Source of the DNA: Candidatus Latescibacterota bacterium
GTDB taxonomy: Bacteria; Latescibacterota; UBA2968; UBA8231
Assembly: GCA_022827165.1 (NCBI GenBank)
Contig: JAJDTN010000289.1
Coordinates: forward strand, 1 to 31,075
Length of the DNA: 31,075 nt
Direction: 5' to 3'
The notes below the pieces were generated by a model. The model was not told the origin of the DNA. It ran no database searches and worked only from the letters and a program-made list of their open reading frames with translations. Positions 5,883-14,536 of this stretch are shown in pieces. The first letter of the stretch is position 1. Every line of letters starts with the position of its first letter. The translations under genes were made by a program, and so were the position numbers.

Positions 5883-8594
5883 GTGCCTCTTCTCAATGTC
5901 GACAGGGCCCGGGAGAACGTGGCCCGCCACACGTGGGCCCAGGCCATCCTCGAAGGGTGGAAGCAGCAGGTGGCTTACCTGATGGAGCAGGACCGCGGCT
6001 TCATCGAGGCGATGATGCCCGAGCTGACCCCCTGGCCGCAGTACGGCCAGAACTGCCCGGTCTGCGTCGGCCGCCTCTCCACCATGGGGGAGACCGGCAT
6101 CTACGACTGGGATGTCCGGGACCCCGACCGCCTGATCTGCAAGTACTGCAGGACCGCGTACCCCAGCCCCGACCATCCCGAGACCGGGAGCGTCACCGCC
6201 CCCCGGATGGGCCAGACCTTCACCTTCTACCTGACCGACGAGGAGCGGGCCCATCCCGAGGACAGGTCGGGCCGCCACGCCTTCAAGTGGGTGAACTGGC
6301 CCGTGCACACCAGCTGGACCGGGATCATCCGCTCGATGAAGATCAACTGGTGCTTCGAGAAGATGCTGCCCCTCGCCAAGCTCTACGCCCTCACCGGCGA
6401 GGTGCGCTACGCCCGGTGGTCGGCCTGGATCATGGACTGCCTGGCGCGGCGCTATCCGACCTGGCTGTTCCACTCCTACGACGGCACCGTCGCCGACTGC
6501 CCGCCGGGAGAGGCGGCCGCCTCCATGGGCGCCCATCCACCGGGCGGGCGCTTCCCCCCGGAGACGATCATCTCCGCCTTCGAGGGGCGCCACCTTCAGG
6601 AGGACCACGCCGTCCTCAACAACGGCTTCTGGGGCGCCGGACGCATGGGGTGCAGCGGCTCCGACGGCCGGATGATCCTCTCGGTCACCCTCGCCTGGGA
6701 CCTGGTCCGCGGCGCCCGGGAGGCCGACGGCTCTGCGGTGATCACGCCGGAGATGGACCGCCGCATCGTCGACGACCTCATCCTCGCCGGCTGGGCGGAC
6801 ACCGAGAACTGGAGCGCCATCAACAACAAGTGCGGCCCCGGGCGCGCCCTGAGCGGCGCGGCGGGCACCCTCTTCGGGAAGCCGGAGAGCGTGCGCCGCG
6901 CCATCGAGGGCCTCGAGACCCTGCTGGAGGAGGCCTTCCACTTCGACGGTTTCTGCACCGAGTCGCCGGGATACTCCTCCATGCACCTCAACCTGCTGCG
7001 CGACATCCCCGAACTGCTCACCGGGTACTCCGACCCGGAGGGCTACGCGCCGGAGAGCGGGCCCCGCCTGGACGACCTCGACCCCTTCCGGCAGTTCGAC
7101 CGCTACCGTCTGGCCCTGGAGAGCATGGCGCGCATGCTCGACCCCAACCTGCAGGACCCCGTCATCGGCGACTCCCACCACGGCCAGGGGATCGACCCCA
7201 TCCACGCCGAGGTCCTGGCCGCCCACTACGGAGGCGGCTACGCCGGCCTCCTGGAGAAGGCCCAGGGCGCTCCCCTGTCGGAGAAGGGGACAGAGTACGC
7301 CCTGTGGCACCGGGCCCCCGGTCTGAAGGCCGCGGGTGAGACCGGCCTGCCGCGCCGCACCGAGTGGTTCCCGGGCTGGCACGTGGCCGTCCTGCGCGGC
7401 GGCGACCCGGAGGGCCACACGGCCCTGTACCTCAACGGCTATGCCTGCGGCGGCCATCGCCACTACGACAGCCTGGGCCTCATCTACATCGCCCACGGGC
7501 GGGAGATGGCCGCCGACCGCGGCTACATCTGGGACGACCCGAGGAACGCCTGGACCCGCAGCACCCTCTCCCACAACATCGTCACCGTCGACGGCCGCAG
7601 TCAGGAAGGCCGCCCCGAGCCCGCCGCCCTGGAGCTCTTCGGCGCGGGCGCCGGCGTCGAGGTCGTGCAGGCCTCGGCCCGCCAGTACGAGCAGTGCGGG
7701 CGCTACCAGCGGACCTGCGCCCTCGTCCAGCTCCCCGGCGGAGGGACCTACGCCGTCGACTTCTTCCGCGTCGACGGGGGCCGCCTGCACCAGTACGGCT
7801 TCCACTGCAACGGAGCCCTGGCGGGTATCGATGGCGCGAACCTGGAGCCCGTGGACGAGGAGATCGAGTGGCTGGGCAACCTGCGCGCCGGCCGGCCGCG
7901 GCAGCCCTTCACCGCCACCTGGCAAGAGCAGGAGGTGCGCATGGACCTCACTCTCCTCAACCCCGTGGACCGCCTGCTTCTGGCCGATGCCCCCGGCTGG
8001 CGCTCGGACACCGGCGACCAGCTCCACGCCCCGCCCGTGCAGCAGATCCTGGCCGAGCGCCGCGGCGCCGCGGACCTGTCGAGCCGCTACGCCGCCGTGA
8101 TCGCCCCCTACGTCGAAGAGTCGCCCGTGCGCGGGGCCCGGCTGCTGCTGGACGATCCCGCCACCGGCGCCCTCGGCATCGCCGTCGAGCGGCAGGGCTG
8201 CACCGACTACATCCTCTCGGCGCCGGAGGGCGGCGCCCACGACCTCGGTCCGGTCTCCATCGAGGGCCGCTTCGGCTTCGCTTCCGTCGACGACGCGGGG
8301 AATCCGCGGCGGGCCTTCCTGCTCTGCGGGACCACCCTGCAGTGCGGCGGCCGCGGCCTTCGGCTCGACCAGGCGCAGATCCCGCTGGAGGTCGCCTCGG
8401 CCGAGGGCCGCACCTTCCACCTCGCCGAAGCCGTGCCCGAGCCGGAAGCCCTCCCCGGGACCTGGCTGCTGGCGGCGGATACTGGCTACGAGTTCGAGAG
8501 CGCCACCGAGAGGTCGATCACCGTGCGAGACTACCCCGCCGTGGCGTGCGGTGAGATCCGGCTCCTGGGGGCGGCGGCCTTCGTGGAGGAGTGA
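5883..8594 (+). CDS. Heparinase II/III family protein with paired CxxC motifs
   Basis: A 903-residue protein of the heparinase II/III superfamily, polysaccharide lyases with an N-terminal alpha/alpha toroid and a C-terminal beta-sandwich. The toroid-like helical part covers roughly residues 90-450. The hallmark C-terminal segments are present: GGHRHYDSLGL near 522-532 and WTRSTLSHNIVTVDG near 557-571. Near the N-terminus two CxxC pairs (C58/C61 in CPVC, C86/C89 in CKYC) look like a small zinc ribbon. I chose the GTG at 5883 because AAGGAG (5871-5876) lies six bases upstream; the in-frame ATG at 5730 would add an unlikely basic, proline-rich extension overlapping the divergent PhyH gene. No signal peptide is visible, which is unusual for a lyase attacking external polymers. 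Substrate unknown; a uronic-acid polymer or oligosaccharide is likely from the family. Confidence 0.85.
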   Translation: MPLLNVDRARENVARHTWAQAILEGWKQQVAYLMEQDRGFIEAMMPELTPWPQYGQNCPVCVGRLSTMGETGIYDWDVRDPDRLICKYCRTAYPSPDHPETGSVTAPRMGQTFTFYLTDEERAHPEDRSGRHAFKWVNWPVHTSWTGIIRSMKINWCFEKMLPLAKLYALTGEVRYARWSAWIMDCLARRYPTWLFHSYDGTVADCPPGEAAASMGAHPPGGRFPPETIISAFEGRHLQEDHAVLNNGFWGAGRMGCSGSDGRMILSVTLAWDLVRGAREADGSAVITPEMDRRIVDDLILAGWADTENWSAINNKCGPGRALSGAAGTLFGKPESVRRAIEGLETLLEEAFHFDGFCTESPGYSSMHLNLLRDIPELLTGYSDPEGYAPESGPRLDDLDPFRQFDRYRLALESMARMLDPNLQDPVIGDSHHGQGIDPIHAEVLAAHYGGGYAGLLEKAQGAPLSEKGTEYALWHRAPGLKAAGETGLPRRTEWFPGWHVAVLRGGDPEGHTALYLNGYACGGHRHYDSLGLIYIAHGREMAADRGYIWDDPRNAWTRSTLSHNIVTVDGRSQEGRPEPAALELFGAGAGVEVVQASARQYEQCGRYQRTCALVQLPGGGTYAVDFFRVDGGRLHQYGFHCNGALAGIDGANLEPVDEEIEWLGNLRAGRPRQPFTATWQEQEVRMDLTLLNPVDRLLLADAPGWRSDTGDQLHAPPVQQILAERRGAADLSSRYAAVIAPYVEESPVRGARLLLDDPATGALGIAVERQGCTDYILSAPEGGAHDLGPVSIEGRFGFASVDDAGNPRRAFLLCGTTLQCGGRGLRLDQAQIPLEVASAEGRTFHLAEAVPEPEALPGTWLLAADTGYEFESATERSITVRDYPAVACGEIRLLGAAAFVEE

Positions 8595-8634
8595 CCCCCC
8601 GCCCGGGGCTCAGGGACCGCCTTGCTGCGGGGGG
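8595..8634 (+). terminator. Possible hairpin after heparinase-like gene
   Basis: CCCCCCGC (8595-8602) is perfectly complementary to GCGGGGGG (8627-8634), giving an 8-bp GC stem with a 24-base loop directly after the stop codon, between convergent genes. There is no T-run, so this is a weak terminator candidate. The rest of the gap up to 8706 shows nothing notable. Confidence 0.35.
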
Positions 8635-8706
8635 ATGACCGCCGCCGGCAGGGATGGGCGGCCTCGAGCCCCCGGGTGCAGGGACCCGTGGCGGGCGGAC
8701 CGGGAG

Positions 8707-10878
8707 TCAGAAGCGGGAGGTGAGGGTGGTGCGGATGCTCCGCGAGGCGCCCGGGTTGCGCTCCTGCAGGTCCACGTACTCAGCCTGCAGGAGGTTGTCG
8801 ACCCGGGTCTGCAGGTCCAGGCCCATGACCTCGAGATTCAGCCGCAGGTCGACCACGGTGAAGGCGCTGCGTTCGTCGAGGGGGTAGACGAGGACCGCCT
8901 CGGGCCGGGTGCGGTAGCGCACGTCGAGGGCGATCACGTCGTCCCAGCCGGAGAGGGTCGTGGTGACGACGTGGCGCGACCGGTAGGCGAGCTTGCGGCC
9001 CGTGCCGAGGTCCGTGGAATCGAGGAAGAGGTAGTTCGTCTGCAGGTTGAGCCTGTCGGGGACCAGTTCGGCGCGCAGCCCCGTGTCGATCCCCCGGATC
9101 CTGGCCTCGACGAGGTTCCGAAACTGGAAGGTGAAGAGCTGGTTGGGCGCGCTGGTGACCTCGATCAGGCCGGAGTACTCGCTCCAGAAGATCCCCGCGT
9201 CGAACCAGAGCCGGTCCCCCGGGGTCGCGGTGGCCCCGATCTCCCCGGCCCAGGCGGATTCGCCGCGCAGCTCCAGGTTCGGCACGACCCGAAAGCCGAA
9301 GACGACCGTCGAGGTGTACTGCTCCGAGACGCTCGGGGCCCGGTAGCCGCGGCTCAGCGAGCTCCGCAGACTCAGCAGCCCGGAGGGGCGGTAGACGATT
9401 CCGACCTTGGGATTGAGGGTCAAGTCGCCCTCGGCGGAAGAGGCCTTGTGTCTGTCGAGGCGGATCCCCACCGAGCCGCGCAACCCCTCGGCGAGCTCGA
9501 TCTCGTCCTGGCCGAAGAGGGCCAGGTCCGTCACCTCCGGGGCCGGCTCCAGGAAGTTCGAGGCCACGCCGGTGTAGGCGGCCTCGCCGCCGAGCGTCAC
9601 CGTGTGCCGGCCCACCGTGAACACCGAGAACTGAAGGTCGGTGCCGTAGCGCGTGGAGCGGTGGAAGTCGTCGTTGTGGTCCGGGTCCTCCGGGTCGCCG
9701 AAGTAGTTGCGCGAGCGGAAGTGCTGGATCTGGGGCCGCACCTCCACCTTGAGCCCGGGCGTCACCAGCGGCGTGGCCGTAAGGCCGAGAATCAGGTCGG
9801 ATTCGCGCCTCCAGTCGCCCAGGTTGGCGGGATCGATCTCCAGCCGGCGGTCCTCGGAGAGCCAGGTGAAGAACTCCTCGATGTCGTCGCGCTTCCAGGT
9901 GGCGAACAGCTTCAGGGGGGTCGCCGAATCCCCGAGAATCGCCTTCCCCCGCAGCCGCCAGCCGTCCATGCCGCCGTTCTGGCGAAAGCCGTCGGAGGTC
10001 TCGCGCGCCGCGAAGAGCCCCGTGTGGACGTTGCCGATCCTCCGGGAATGCTGGACCTGAAGCCCCTGCATGCTGAGACGGCCGTCGGAGAAGCCCTGGC
10101 CCGTGGGGGTGTCGAAGAGGCCGTAGTAGCCGCGCAGCACGGTCCGAGCTTCGCGCCTCGGGGGCCGCGTGATCACGTTGACCACGCCCCCCATGGCGTT
10201 GGTGCCCCAGAGGGTCGAATGCGGCCCCTTGACGATCTCGATCCGTTCCACATCGAGGACCGGGAGGACCGAGAAATCGACGGAGGAGCCCACGCCGGAG
10301 AGGGTCCGGTGGCCGTCGAGCAGCATGAGCACCCGGCTGCCCACGCCCCGGGAGAGGCCGCTGGAGCCGCGGATGTCCATCTGCCCGGCGTTGAAGGTCA
10401 CGCCCTGGGCGAAGGGCAGGGCCTCGTTGAGGTTGGTGGCCTCCCGCCGCTGCAGCTCGTCGCCGCTGATCACGGCGACGGAGGTGGGAGCGTCGCCGGG
10501 ATGGGTGCCGCGGTTGGCGGTGACGGTCAGCCCCGGCACCTCGAAGAACAGCCGCTCCAGCCAGATCCGCACGGGGCCGTCGTCCTCCGGGTCCGGCTCG
10601 ATCACGGCCTCGACGGTGCGGAACCCTTCGGCCACCACGACGAGGGTGTACACGCCGCCGTCCGGACGGGCGACCTCGAAGCGTCCCTCCTCGTCCGTGA
10701 GCGCCCCCAGCGGCGTCGAGCGCACCAGCACTTCGGCGCCGGCGACCGGCGCCCCCGTCTCCCCGTCGACGAGGAGGCCCCGGATCGTCGTCGACTCCCC
10801 GGCCCCCAGCCAGACCGGGGCCAGGAGCGCCGCCAGCAATACCCGGCACGAGGGTTGGAAAGCGCCGGACCGGGCCAC
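8707..10878 (-). CDS. TonB-dependent outer-membrane receptor
   Basis: A 723-residue outer-membrane receptor that would import a ligand using TonB energy. Order of parts: signal peptide (about 1-28, VLLAALLAPVWLGAGES), a carboxypeptidase-regulatory-like beta domain (about 31-108, TIRGLLVDGETGAPVAGAEV), a plug domain (about 115-235, with VLMLLDGHR and ERIEIVKGPHSTLWGT) and a 22-strand-type barrel ending in aromatic SRF, the typical BAM signal. The barrel has many acidic, aromatic strands and PSVSEQYTSTVVFGF near the region conserved in siderophore and vitamin B12 receptors. The GTG start lies one base after the stop of the lipoprotein gene upstream (TAG-A-GTG), suggesting translational coupling. 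No classic TonB box is evident. The ligand may be a siderophore, cobalamin or an oligosaccharide; the sequence does not decide. Confidence 0.92.
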   Translation of the reverse strand: MARSGAFQPSCRVLLAALLAPVWLGAGESTTIRGLLVDGETGAPVAGAEVLVRSTPLGALTDEEGRFEVARPDGGVYTLVVVAEGFRTVEAVIEPDPEDDGPVRIWLERLFFEVPGLTVTANRGTHPGDAPTSVAVISGDELQRREATNLNEALPFAQGVTFNAGQMDIRGSSGLSRGVGSRVLMLLDGHRTLSGVGSSVDFSVLPVLDVERIEIVKGPHSTLWGTNAMGGVVNVITRPPRREARTVLRGYYGLFDTPTGQGFSDGRLSMQGLQVQHSRRIGNVHTGLFAARETSDGFRQNGGMDGWRLRGKAILGDSATPLKLFATWKRDDIEEFFTWLSEDRRLEIDPANLGDWRRESDLILGLTATPLVTPGLKVEVRPQIQHFRSRNYFGDPEDPDHNDDFHRSTRYGTDLQFSVFTVGRHTVTLGGEAAYTGVASNFLEPAPEVTDLALFGQDEIELAEGLRGSVGIRLDRHKASSAEGDLTLNPKVGIVYRPSGLLSLRSSLSRGYRAPSVSEQYTSTVVFGFRVVPNLELRGESAWAGEIGATATPGDRLWFDAGIFWSEYSGLIEVTSAPNQLFTFQFRNLVEARIRGIDTGLRAELVPDRLNLQTNYLFLDSTDLGTGRKLAYRSRHVVTTTLSGWDDVIALDVRYRTRPEAVLVYPLDERSAFTVVDLRLNLEVMGLDLQTRVDNLLQAEYVDLQERNPGASRSIRTTLTSRF

Positions 10879-10879
10879 T

Positions 10880-11341
10880 CTACTCTCGCTGCCAGACCGT
10901 CTTGGAGATGGCCAGCGCGGGCTCGCTGACCTCGATCGTCAGGGTGTTGCCTTCGAGCTCGTAGGTTCCCCGGCTCTGCCACGCCTCGCCCTCCTGCTCC
11001 AACCGGCCCTCCAGGTAATTCCTGTAGGTCCCCTGGTCCACGATCGTGGTGGTTCCACCGGCATTGTCAGGAACGGAGACCGTCATCTCGAAGGTCCCGC
11101 CGGCTTCGCCTCCCGTCACGGATGTCCGCTCCACGGTGAACATGCCGCTCACGTCAGGCGGCGTCAGCGCATTCCCGGCGGTGAGAACGCCGGATGCGAA
11201 GGACAGGAGGGTGTAGGTCCCCGTGAGATCGGGCGGGGCGGGCTCCGGTTCCGGCTCCACGGGATCTTCCCCGCCGCAGCCGGCGGCCAGGAGAACCCCT
11301 GCCAGCAGGGACGCGATGAGCCCTTTCTCAAGACGCTGCAA
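10880..11341 (-). CDS. Small lipoprotein preceding the TonB receptor
   Basis: A 153-residue predicted lipoprotein. The N-terminus MQRLEKGLIASLLAGVLLAA ends in a lipobox (LAAGC, lipidated C22), then an acidic proline-rich linker (PVEPEPEPAPP) and a beta-rich domain of about 120 residues starting DLTGTYTLLSF and ending KTVWQRE, reminiscent of lipocalin-like small barrels. The start codon is TTG at 11341, chosen because a strong AGGAGG lies five bases upstream and the signal peptide begins right there. The gene touches the TonB receptor gene (one base between stop and start), so the two products probably work together, for example as a surface or periplasmic ligand-binding partner. I do not recognise a named family, and the binding role is inference. 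Confidence 0.8.
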   Translation of the reverse strand: MQRLEKGLIASLLAGVLLAAGCGGEDPVEPEPEPAPPDLTGTYTLLSFASGVLTAGNALTPPDVSGMFTVERTSVTGGEAGGTFEMTVSVPDNAGGTTTIVDQGTYRNYLEGRLEQEGEAWQSRGTYELEGNTLTIEVSEPALAISKTVWQRE

Positions 11342-11424
11342 GGTATCCTCCTCGATGTAGGGATCGGGTCAAGCCGGGCGCTGCCTGCTGCGGGAAATTA
11401 CGCACCCGCTCCCCCTGCCACCAG

Positions 11425-11461
11425 AAAAACCCGTCTCGCCGAATGGCCGCTTCAGGCCGGG
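11425..11461 (-). terminator. Possible intrinsic terminator after desulfhydrase-like gene
   Basis: Read on the minus strand, CCCG (11461-11458) pairs with CGGG (11433-11430), with a nested GGCC/GGCC hairpin inside, followed directly by five T (11429-11425). It overlaps the end of the gene at 11452. The stem is short and interrupted, so it is only a candidate; it would separate the desulfhydrase-like gene from the lipoprotein/TonB pair. Confidence 0.3.
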
Positions 11462-12531
11462 TCCAGGGCCTCGTCGAAGCCGAGGGAATCGGCGTAAGCG
11501 AAGAGGGCGGGGAGGCCCCCCGTGTGCAGGAAAACGACGTTGCCTTCGGCGGGGATGAGCCCCCGCCGGACATGGTCGATCAGGCCCGCCATGGCCTTGG
11601 AGGTGTACACCGGATCGAGGAGCACGCCCTCGTGCCGGCCGGCCAGCAGCATCGCCTCCCGCGCCGCCTCGGTGAGGACGGCGTACCCGGGGCCGACGTA
11701 GTCCACCTTGCTGGTGATCTGCGGCGGCTCGACCGTGGTCTCCAGGCCGAGGATGGACCCGCACTCGTTCGCCACCGAGGAGAGGCACTCCTCGAAGGTC
11801 CAGCCCGAGGTCACCGGCTCCGGCAGCGCCGGCAGGCCCACCAGGCGGATCGGCGACCGCAGGTGCTTCAGGGCCAGGGCGATGCCGGCCTGGGTCGAGT
11901 CGGTGGAGCAGAGCCAGATCTCGTCGATGCGGACCTGCGCGGCCTCGGCCTGGTCGAGCAGCTCGAGGGTGGCCGCCGCGTAGCCCACGGCCGACAGTCC
12001 GATCCCGGATTCGTCTCCGACGCGGGCCACGTGGACCTTGCGGCCGGCCGCGGTCAGCTGCCGCCCCTTCTCGCGGATCCGGGCCCCGAGGCTCTCCCAG
12101 CTGCCCTCGTCCTCGACCAGCTCGACCCGGGCGCCGACGAGCAGGTCCAGGAGCAGGCCGCCCTGCACCTCGCGGTCGCGCTCGCCGCGCACCTTGCGCA
12201 GCACCAGGTGGCACTCCAGTCCCAGGCGGGAGCAGGCGGCGGCCAGCTGGCGGCAGTAGTTCGACTGCACCGCGGCGCCGCCGACGACGGTGTCGGCGCC
12301 CTCCTCCAGGGCCTTCCCGAGGACGAACTCGAACATGCGGGTCTTGTTGCCGCCGGCGGCCAGGCCCGTGAGGTCGTCGCGCTTGATCCAGATCCGCGGG
12401 CCCCCCAGCGCCTTCGACAGGTGCGGGCAGGGCTCGAAGGGGGTCGGCAGGGCCGCCAGGCCGACTCGCGGCATCGCTTCCACCGCCGCCCGCAGTTCCG
12501 CCCGCCGGCCGGGGTCGTGCTCGTTGATCAC
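11452..12531 (-). CDS. D-cysteine desulfhydrase / ACC deaminase family PLP enzyme
   Basis: A 359-residue fold-type II PLP enzyme of the D-cysteine desulfhydrase / 1-aminocyclopropane-1-carboxylate deaminase family. These release ammonia, and sulfide in the case of D-Cys, from D-amino acids or ACC. Visible signatures: IKRDDLTGLAAGGNKTR with the PLP-binding Lys (K63), AVQSNYCRQLAAA around the substrate-facing Ser/Asn, and LLDPVYTSKAMAG plus FLHTGGLPALF near the C-terminus, all typical of DcyD-like proteins. Telling DcyD from ACC deaminase needs active-site residues I cannot place with certainty; DcyD-type is more common. I chose the GTG at 12531 because it overlaps the stop of the aldo/keto reductase gene as GTGA, so the two are translationally coupled. 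The frame runs further upstream only as antisense shadow. Confidence 0.85.
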   Translation of the reverse strand: MINEHDPGRRAELRAAVEAMPRVGLAALPTPFEPCPHLSKALGGPRIWIKRDDLTGLAAGGNKTRMFEFVLGKALEEGADTVVGGAAVQSNYCRQLAAACSRLGLECHLVLRKVRGERDREVQGGLLLDLLVGARVELVEDEGSWESLGARIREKGRQLTAAGRKVHVARVGDESGIGLSAVGYAAATLELLDQAEAAQVRIDEIWLCSTDSTQAGIALALKHLRSPIRLVGLPALPEPVTSGWTFEECLSSVANECGSILGLETTVEPPQITSKVDYVGPGYAVLTEAAREAMLLAGRHEGVLLDPVYTSKAMAGLIDHVRRGLIPAEGNVVFLHTGGLPALFAYADSLGFDEALDPA

Positions 12532-13424
12532 GAGCCGCTCTCGGCGGGGACCTCGCCGATGCCCGCCAGCCGGGTCCTGGCCTCGGCGTAGAGATCGGCG
12601 GGCAGGGGGCCGGCCCGGGCGGCGTCGAGGTTGGACCTCATGTGTTCGAGGCTGGTGGTGCCCACGATCGTGGTGTGGCAGGCGGGATGGGCGAGGGTGA
12701 AGCGCAGGATGAACTCGTGGCGGCTCATGCCGCCGGCGACCTCCTCGAGGCCCGCCCTCTCCCAGGTGGCCTGGCGGCCCTCGTTGGCCCGGTGCCCGAG
12801 GCTGATGCCGCCCCTCACGAGAATCCCGGCACCGGCGTCGGCCGCCTCGTGCATCATCGTCTCGTGCTCGCGCTCGAGGGCGGAATAGGGGATCTGGAAG
12901 ACGTCGAAGGCGCCGGAGGCGACGAAGGCGGCCAGGTGCGGGTTGGTGGAGGAGACGCCGATGAAGCGGGCCTTGCCAGCCCCGCGGATTTCCTCCAGGG
13001 CCTCGATCAGGCCTCCCCGCTCGACATCCTCCACGGAGGGGTTGTGCATCTGCAGCAGGTCGACGCAGTCGGTGCGCAGGCGGCGGAGGCTCTGGTCGAT
13101 GTTGGAGCGCAGGCGGTCGGCGGTCCACAGGTGGCCCGGCTCCAGGCGGTTGCCGTCGGCGTCGATGTTGCAGCCGCACTTGGTGGCCAGGTGGAACTCG
13201 CGCCGGCGGTGGCCGACGTAGCGGCCGATGCGCTCCTCGCTGGCGCCGTAGTCGGGGGCCGTGTCGATGAGGTTGACCCCCGCGTCGAGGGCGGCGTTGA
13301 GCACCCCGGCGGCCTGGGCGTCGAAGTCGGCCGAATCGGGCAGGCCGCGCTCGGCGGCCCCGAAGCCGAGTTGCGTGACCTCCAGGCCCGTGCGGCCCAG
13401 GGTGCGGCGGGCGAGATCGCTCAT
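12528..13424 (-). CDS. Aldo/keto reductase
   Basis: A 298-residue NAD(P)H-dependent aldo/keto reductase with a TIM barrel. The catalytic tetrad is visible: D54 and Y59 (NLIDTAPDYG), K82 (HLATKCG) and H127 (LLQMHNPS). The start MSDLARRTLGRTGLEVTQLG is the usual N-terminus of this family. I chose the ATG at 13424 over an upstream TTG (13460), which would add 12 unlikely residues; neither has a strong ribosome-binding site. The late IVGTTSLEHM segment matches the cofactor-binding loop. It overlaps the PLP enzyme gene by 4 bp and lies 60 bp after the HEAT-like gene, all on the minus strand. Substrate not determinable; a sugar, cyclitol or small carbonyl is usual for this branch. Confidence 0.9.
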   Translation of the reverse strand: MSDLARRTLGRTGLEVTQLGFGAAERGLPDSADFDAQAAGVLNAALDAGVNLIDTAPDYGASEERIGRYVGHRRREFHLATKCGCNIDADGNRLEPGHLWTADRLRSNIDQSLRRLRTDCVDLLQMHNPSVEDVERGGLIEALEEIRGAGKARFIGVSSTNPHLAAFVASGAFDVFQIPYSALEREHETMMHEAADAGAGILVRGGISLGHRANEGRQATWERAGLEEVAGGMSRHEFILRFTLAHPACHTTIVGTTSLEHMRSNLDAARAGPLPADLYAEARTRLAGIGEVPAESGS

Positions 13425-13484
13425 GCGGGAAAGATCATCCGCGCCGCCGGGCAGCGGCAAGGCGCGCCGGGAAGAGCCCCTTCT

Positions 13485-13814
13485 CTAGTGATGGTTGATC
13501 CGGCCGGAGCGGCGGTACCGGGCCAGGCGCTGGCGGACGCTGCGCCGCAACCGGAGGTCGGGATCGTCGTACATGCCCTCGAGAGCGGCCAGCACATCCG
13601 CCTCGCGCTGCCTCGGCGATCCGTCGGTCAGGGTGTGGAAGGCGATGCGCCGCACGCCCGCGTCGTCGTCGCGGGTGAGCTCGAAGACACGGGACCAGGC
13701 CTCGGGGTGGTCGGCCTTCAGCTCGCAGGGGCACAGCTCGCGGGCGGCGCTCCGGCGCCGCCGGGCGTCCTTCGAGCGCGAGTCCTCCAGAATCTGCTCC
13801 AAACGCGGTCTCAT
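13485..13814 (-). CDS. Small HEAT-repeat-like protein
   Basis: A 109-residue, charged, largely helical protein. Helix pairs such as DARRRRSAARELCPC, DDAGVRRIAFHTLTDGS and DPDLRLRRSVRQRLARY follow the HEAT/PBS-lyase pattern, with a D-x-x-V/L-R-R turn repeated at roughly 40-residue spacing. Such short proteins usually act as protein-protein scaffolds; no catalytic residues are seen. GGAGAG lies directly before the ATG, with AAAGG somewhat further upstream. It is divergent from the NfuA-like gene with about 100 bp between them, and is first in the minus-strand run toward the aldo/keto reductase. Partner unknown. Confidence 0.7.
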   Translation of the reverse strand: MRPRLEQILEDSRSKDARRRRSAARELCPCELKADHPEAWSRVFELTRDDDAGVRRIAFHTLTDGSPRQREADVLAALEGMYDDPDLRLRRSVRQRLARYRRSGRINHH

Positions 13815-13829
13815 CTCTCCGACCTTTCG

Positions 13830-13857
13830 TTGACGAACCTCACCTCGAAGGTAAATT
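13830..13857 (+). promoter_or_regulatory. Candidate promoter for the NfuA-moeA block
   Basis: TTGACG (13830-13835) and TAAATT (13852-13857) are separated by 16 bases, close to a housekeeping -35/-10 pair, and point toward the NfuA-like gene at 13917. The stretch is noticeably more AT-rich than its surroundings. Assignment is by eye only. Confidence 0.4.
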
Positions 13858-13916
13858 CAGGTTCACTCATCCACAGTGACAACCCTCCCGACACCGACCC
13901 TGGTGAATCCCCGGCC

Positions 13917-14498
13917 ATGTTGACGATTACCGACCTCGCGCAGAGCAAGATCCTCGAGCTCATCGGCAAGAGCCCCAACCCGGTCAGAGGCCTGCGCATC
14001 GGCGCGACCTCCGTCTCTCCCCTCAAGGTCGACTACCGGATGGCCTTCATCGGCGAGGGGCAGGAGAACGACGGGGATGCCGTCATCCCCTTCGACGGCT
14101 TCGACGTCTACGTCGACCCCGACAGCGGCGACAACGTGCAGGAGGCCACCGTCGACTACGTCGAGGGCCTGATGGGCTCCGGATTCAAGATCGAGCGCCC
14201 GCGCACCCTGCCCGAGGGCGTGGACGGCACCCTCCTCGACCGGGTGCAGCACGTCCTCGAAGAGAAGATCAACCCCGCCGTCTCGGGCCACGGGGGCCGG
14301 GTCTCCCTGATCGACCTGAAGGAGAAGACCGTCTACCTCCAGCTCGAAGGCGGCTGCCAAGGCTGCGGCATGGCCGACGTCACCCTCAAGCAGGGCATCG
14401 AGGTGATGATCAAGGAGTCGGTGCCCGAGATAGAGGAGATCTACGACGTCACCGACCACGCCAACGGCAAGAACCCCTACTACCGGGCACCCGCCTAG
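13917..14498 (+). CDS. NfuA-like Fe-S cluster carrier protein
   Basis: A 193-residue protein with the two-part layout of NfuA: an N-terminal A-type (HesB/IscA-like) domain, about residues 1-92, that has lost its cysteines, and a C-terminal NifU-like domain, about 104-180, with the cluster-binding CxxC (C147, C150 in GGCQGCGMA). NfuA receives 4Fe-4S clusters from the assembly machinery and delivers them to target enzymes in the cytoplasm. The N-terminal domain contributes target binding. Length matches E. coli NfuA (191). The ATG at 13917 is the only reasonable start in frame, although the Shine-Dalgarno match is weak. The next gene, moeA, starts 38 bp downstream; a link is plausible because molybdenum-cofactor synthesis needs the Fe-S enzyme MoaA, but that is inference. 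Confidence 0.85.
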   Translation: MLTITDLAQSKILELIGKSPNPVRGLRIGATSVSPLKVDYRMAFIGEGQENDGDAVIPFDGFDVYVDPDSGDNVQEATVDYVEGLMGSGFKIERPRTLPEGVDGTLLDRVQHVLEEKINPAVSGHGGRVSLIDLKEKTVYLQLEGGCQGCGMADVTLKQGIEVMIKESVPEIEEIYDVTDHANGKNPYYRAPA

Positions 14499-14536
14499 GG
14501 TCATCCGCCCGGCCGGCACCCTTCACCCGCTACCAC

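Noticed and set aside
5877..8420. A very long minus-strand open frame antisense to the heparinase-like gene
   Set aside because: High GC content keeps antisense frames open. Its protein is low-complexity in Ala, Gly, Val and Leu with no motifs, while the opposite strand encodes clear heparinase features.
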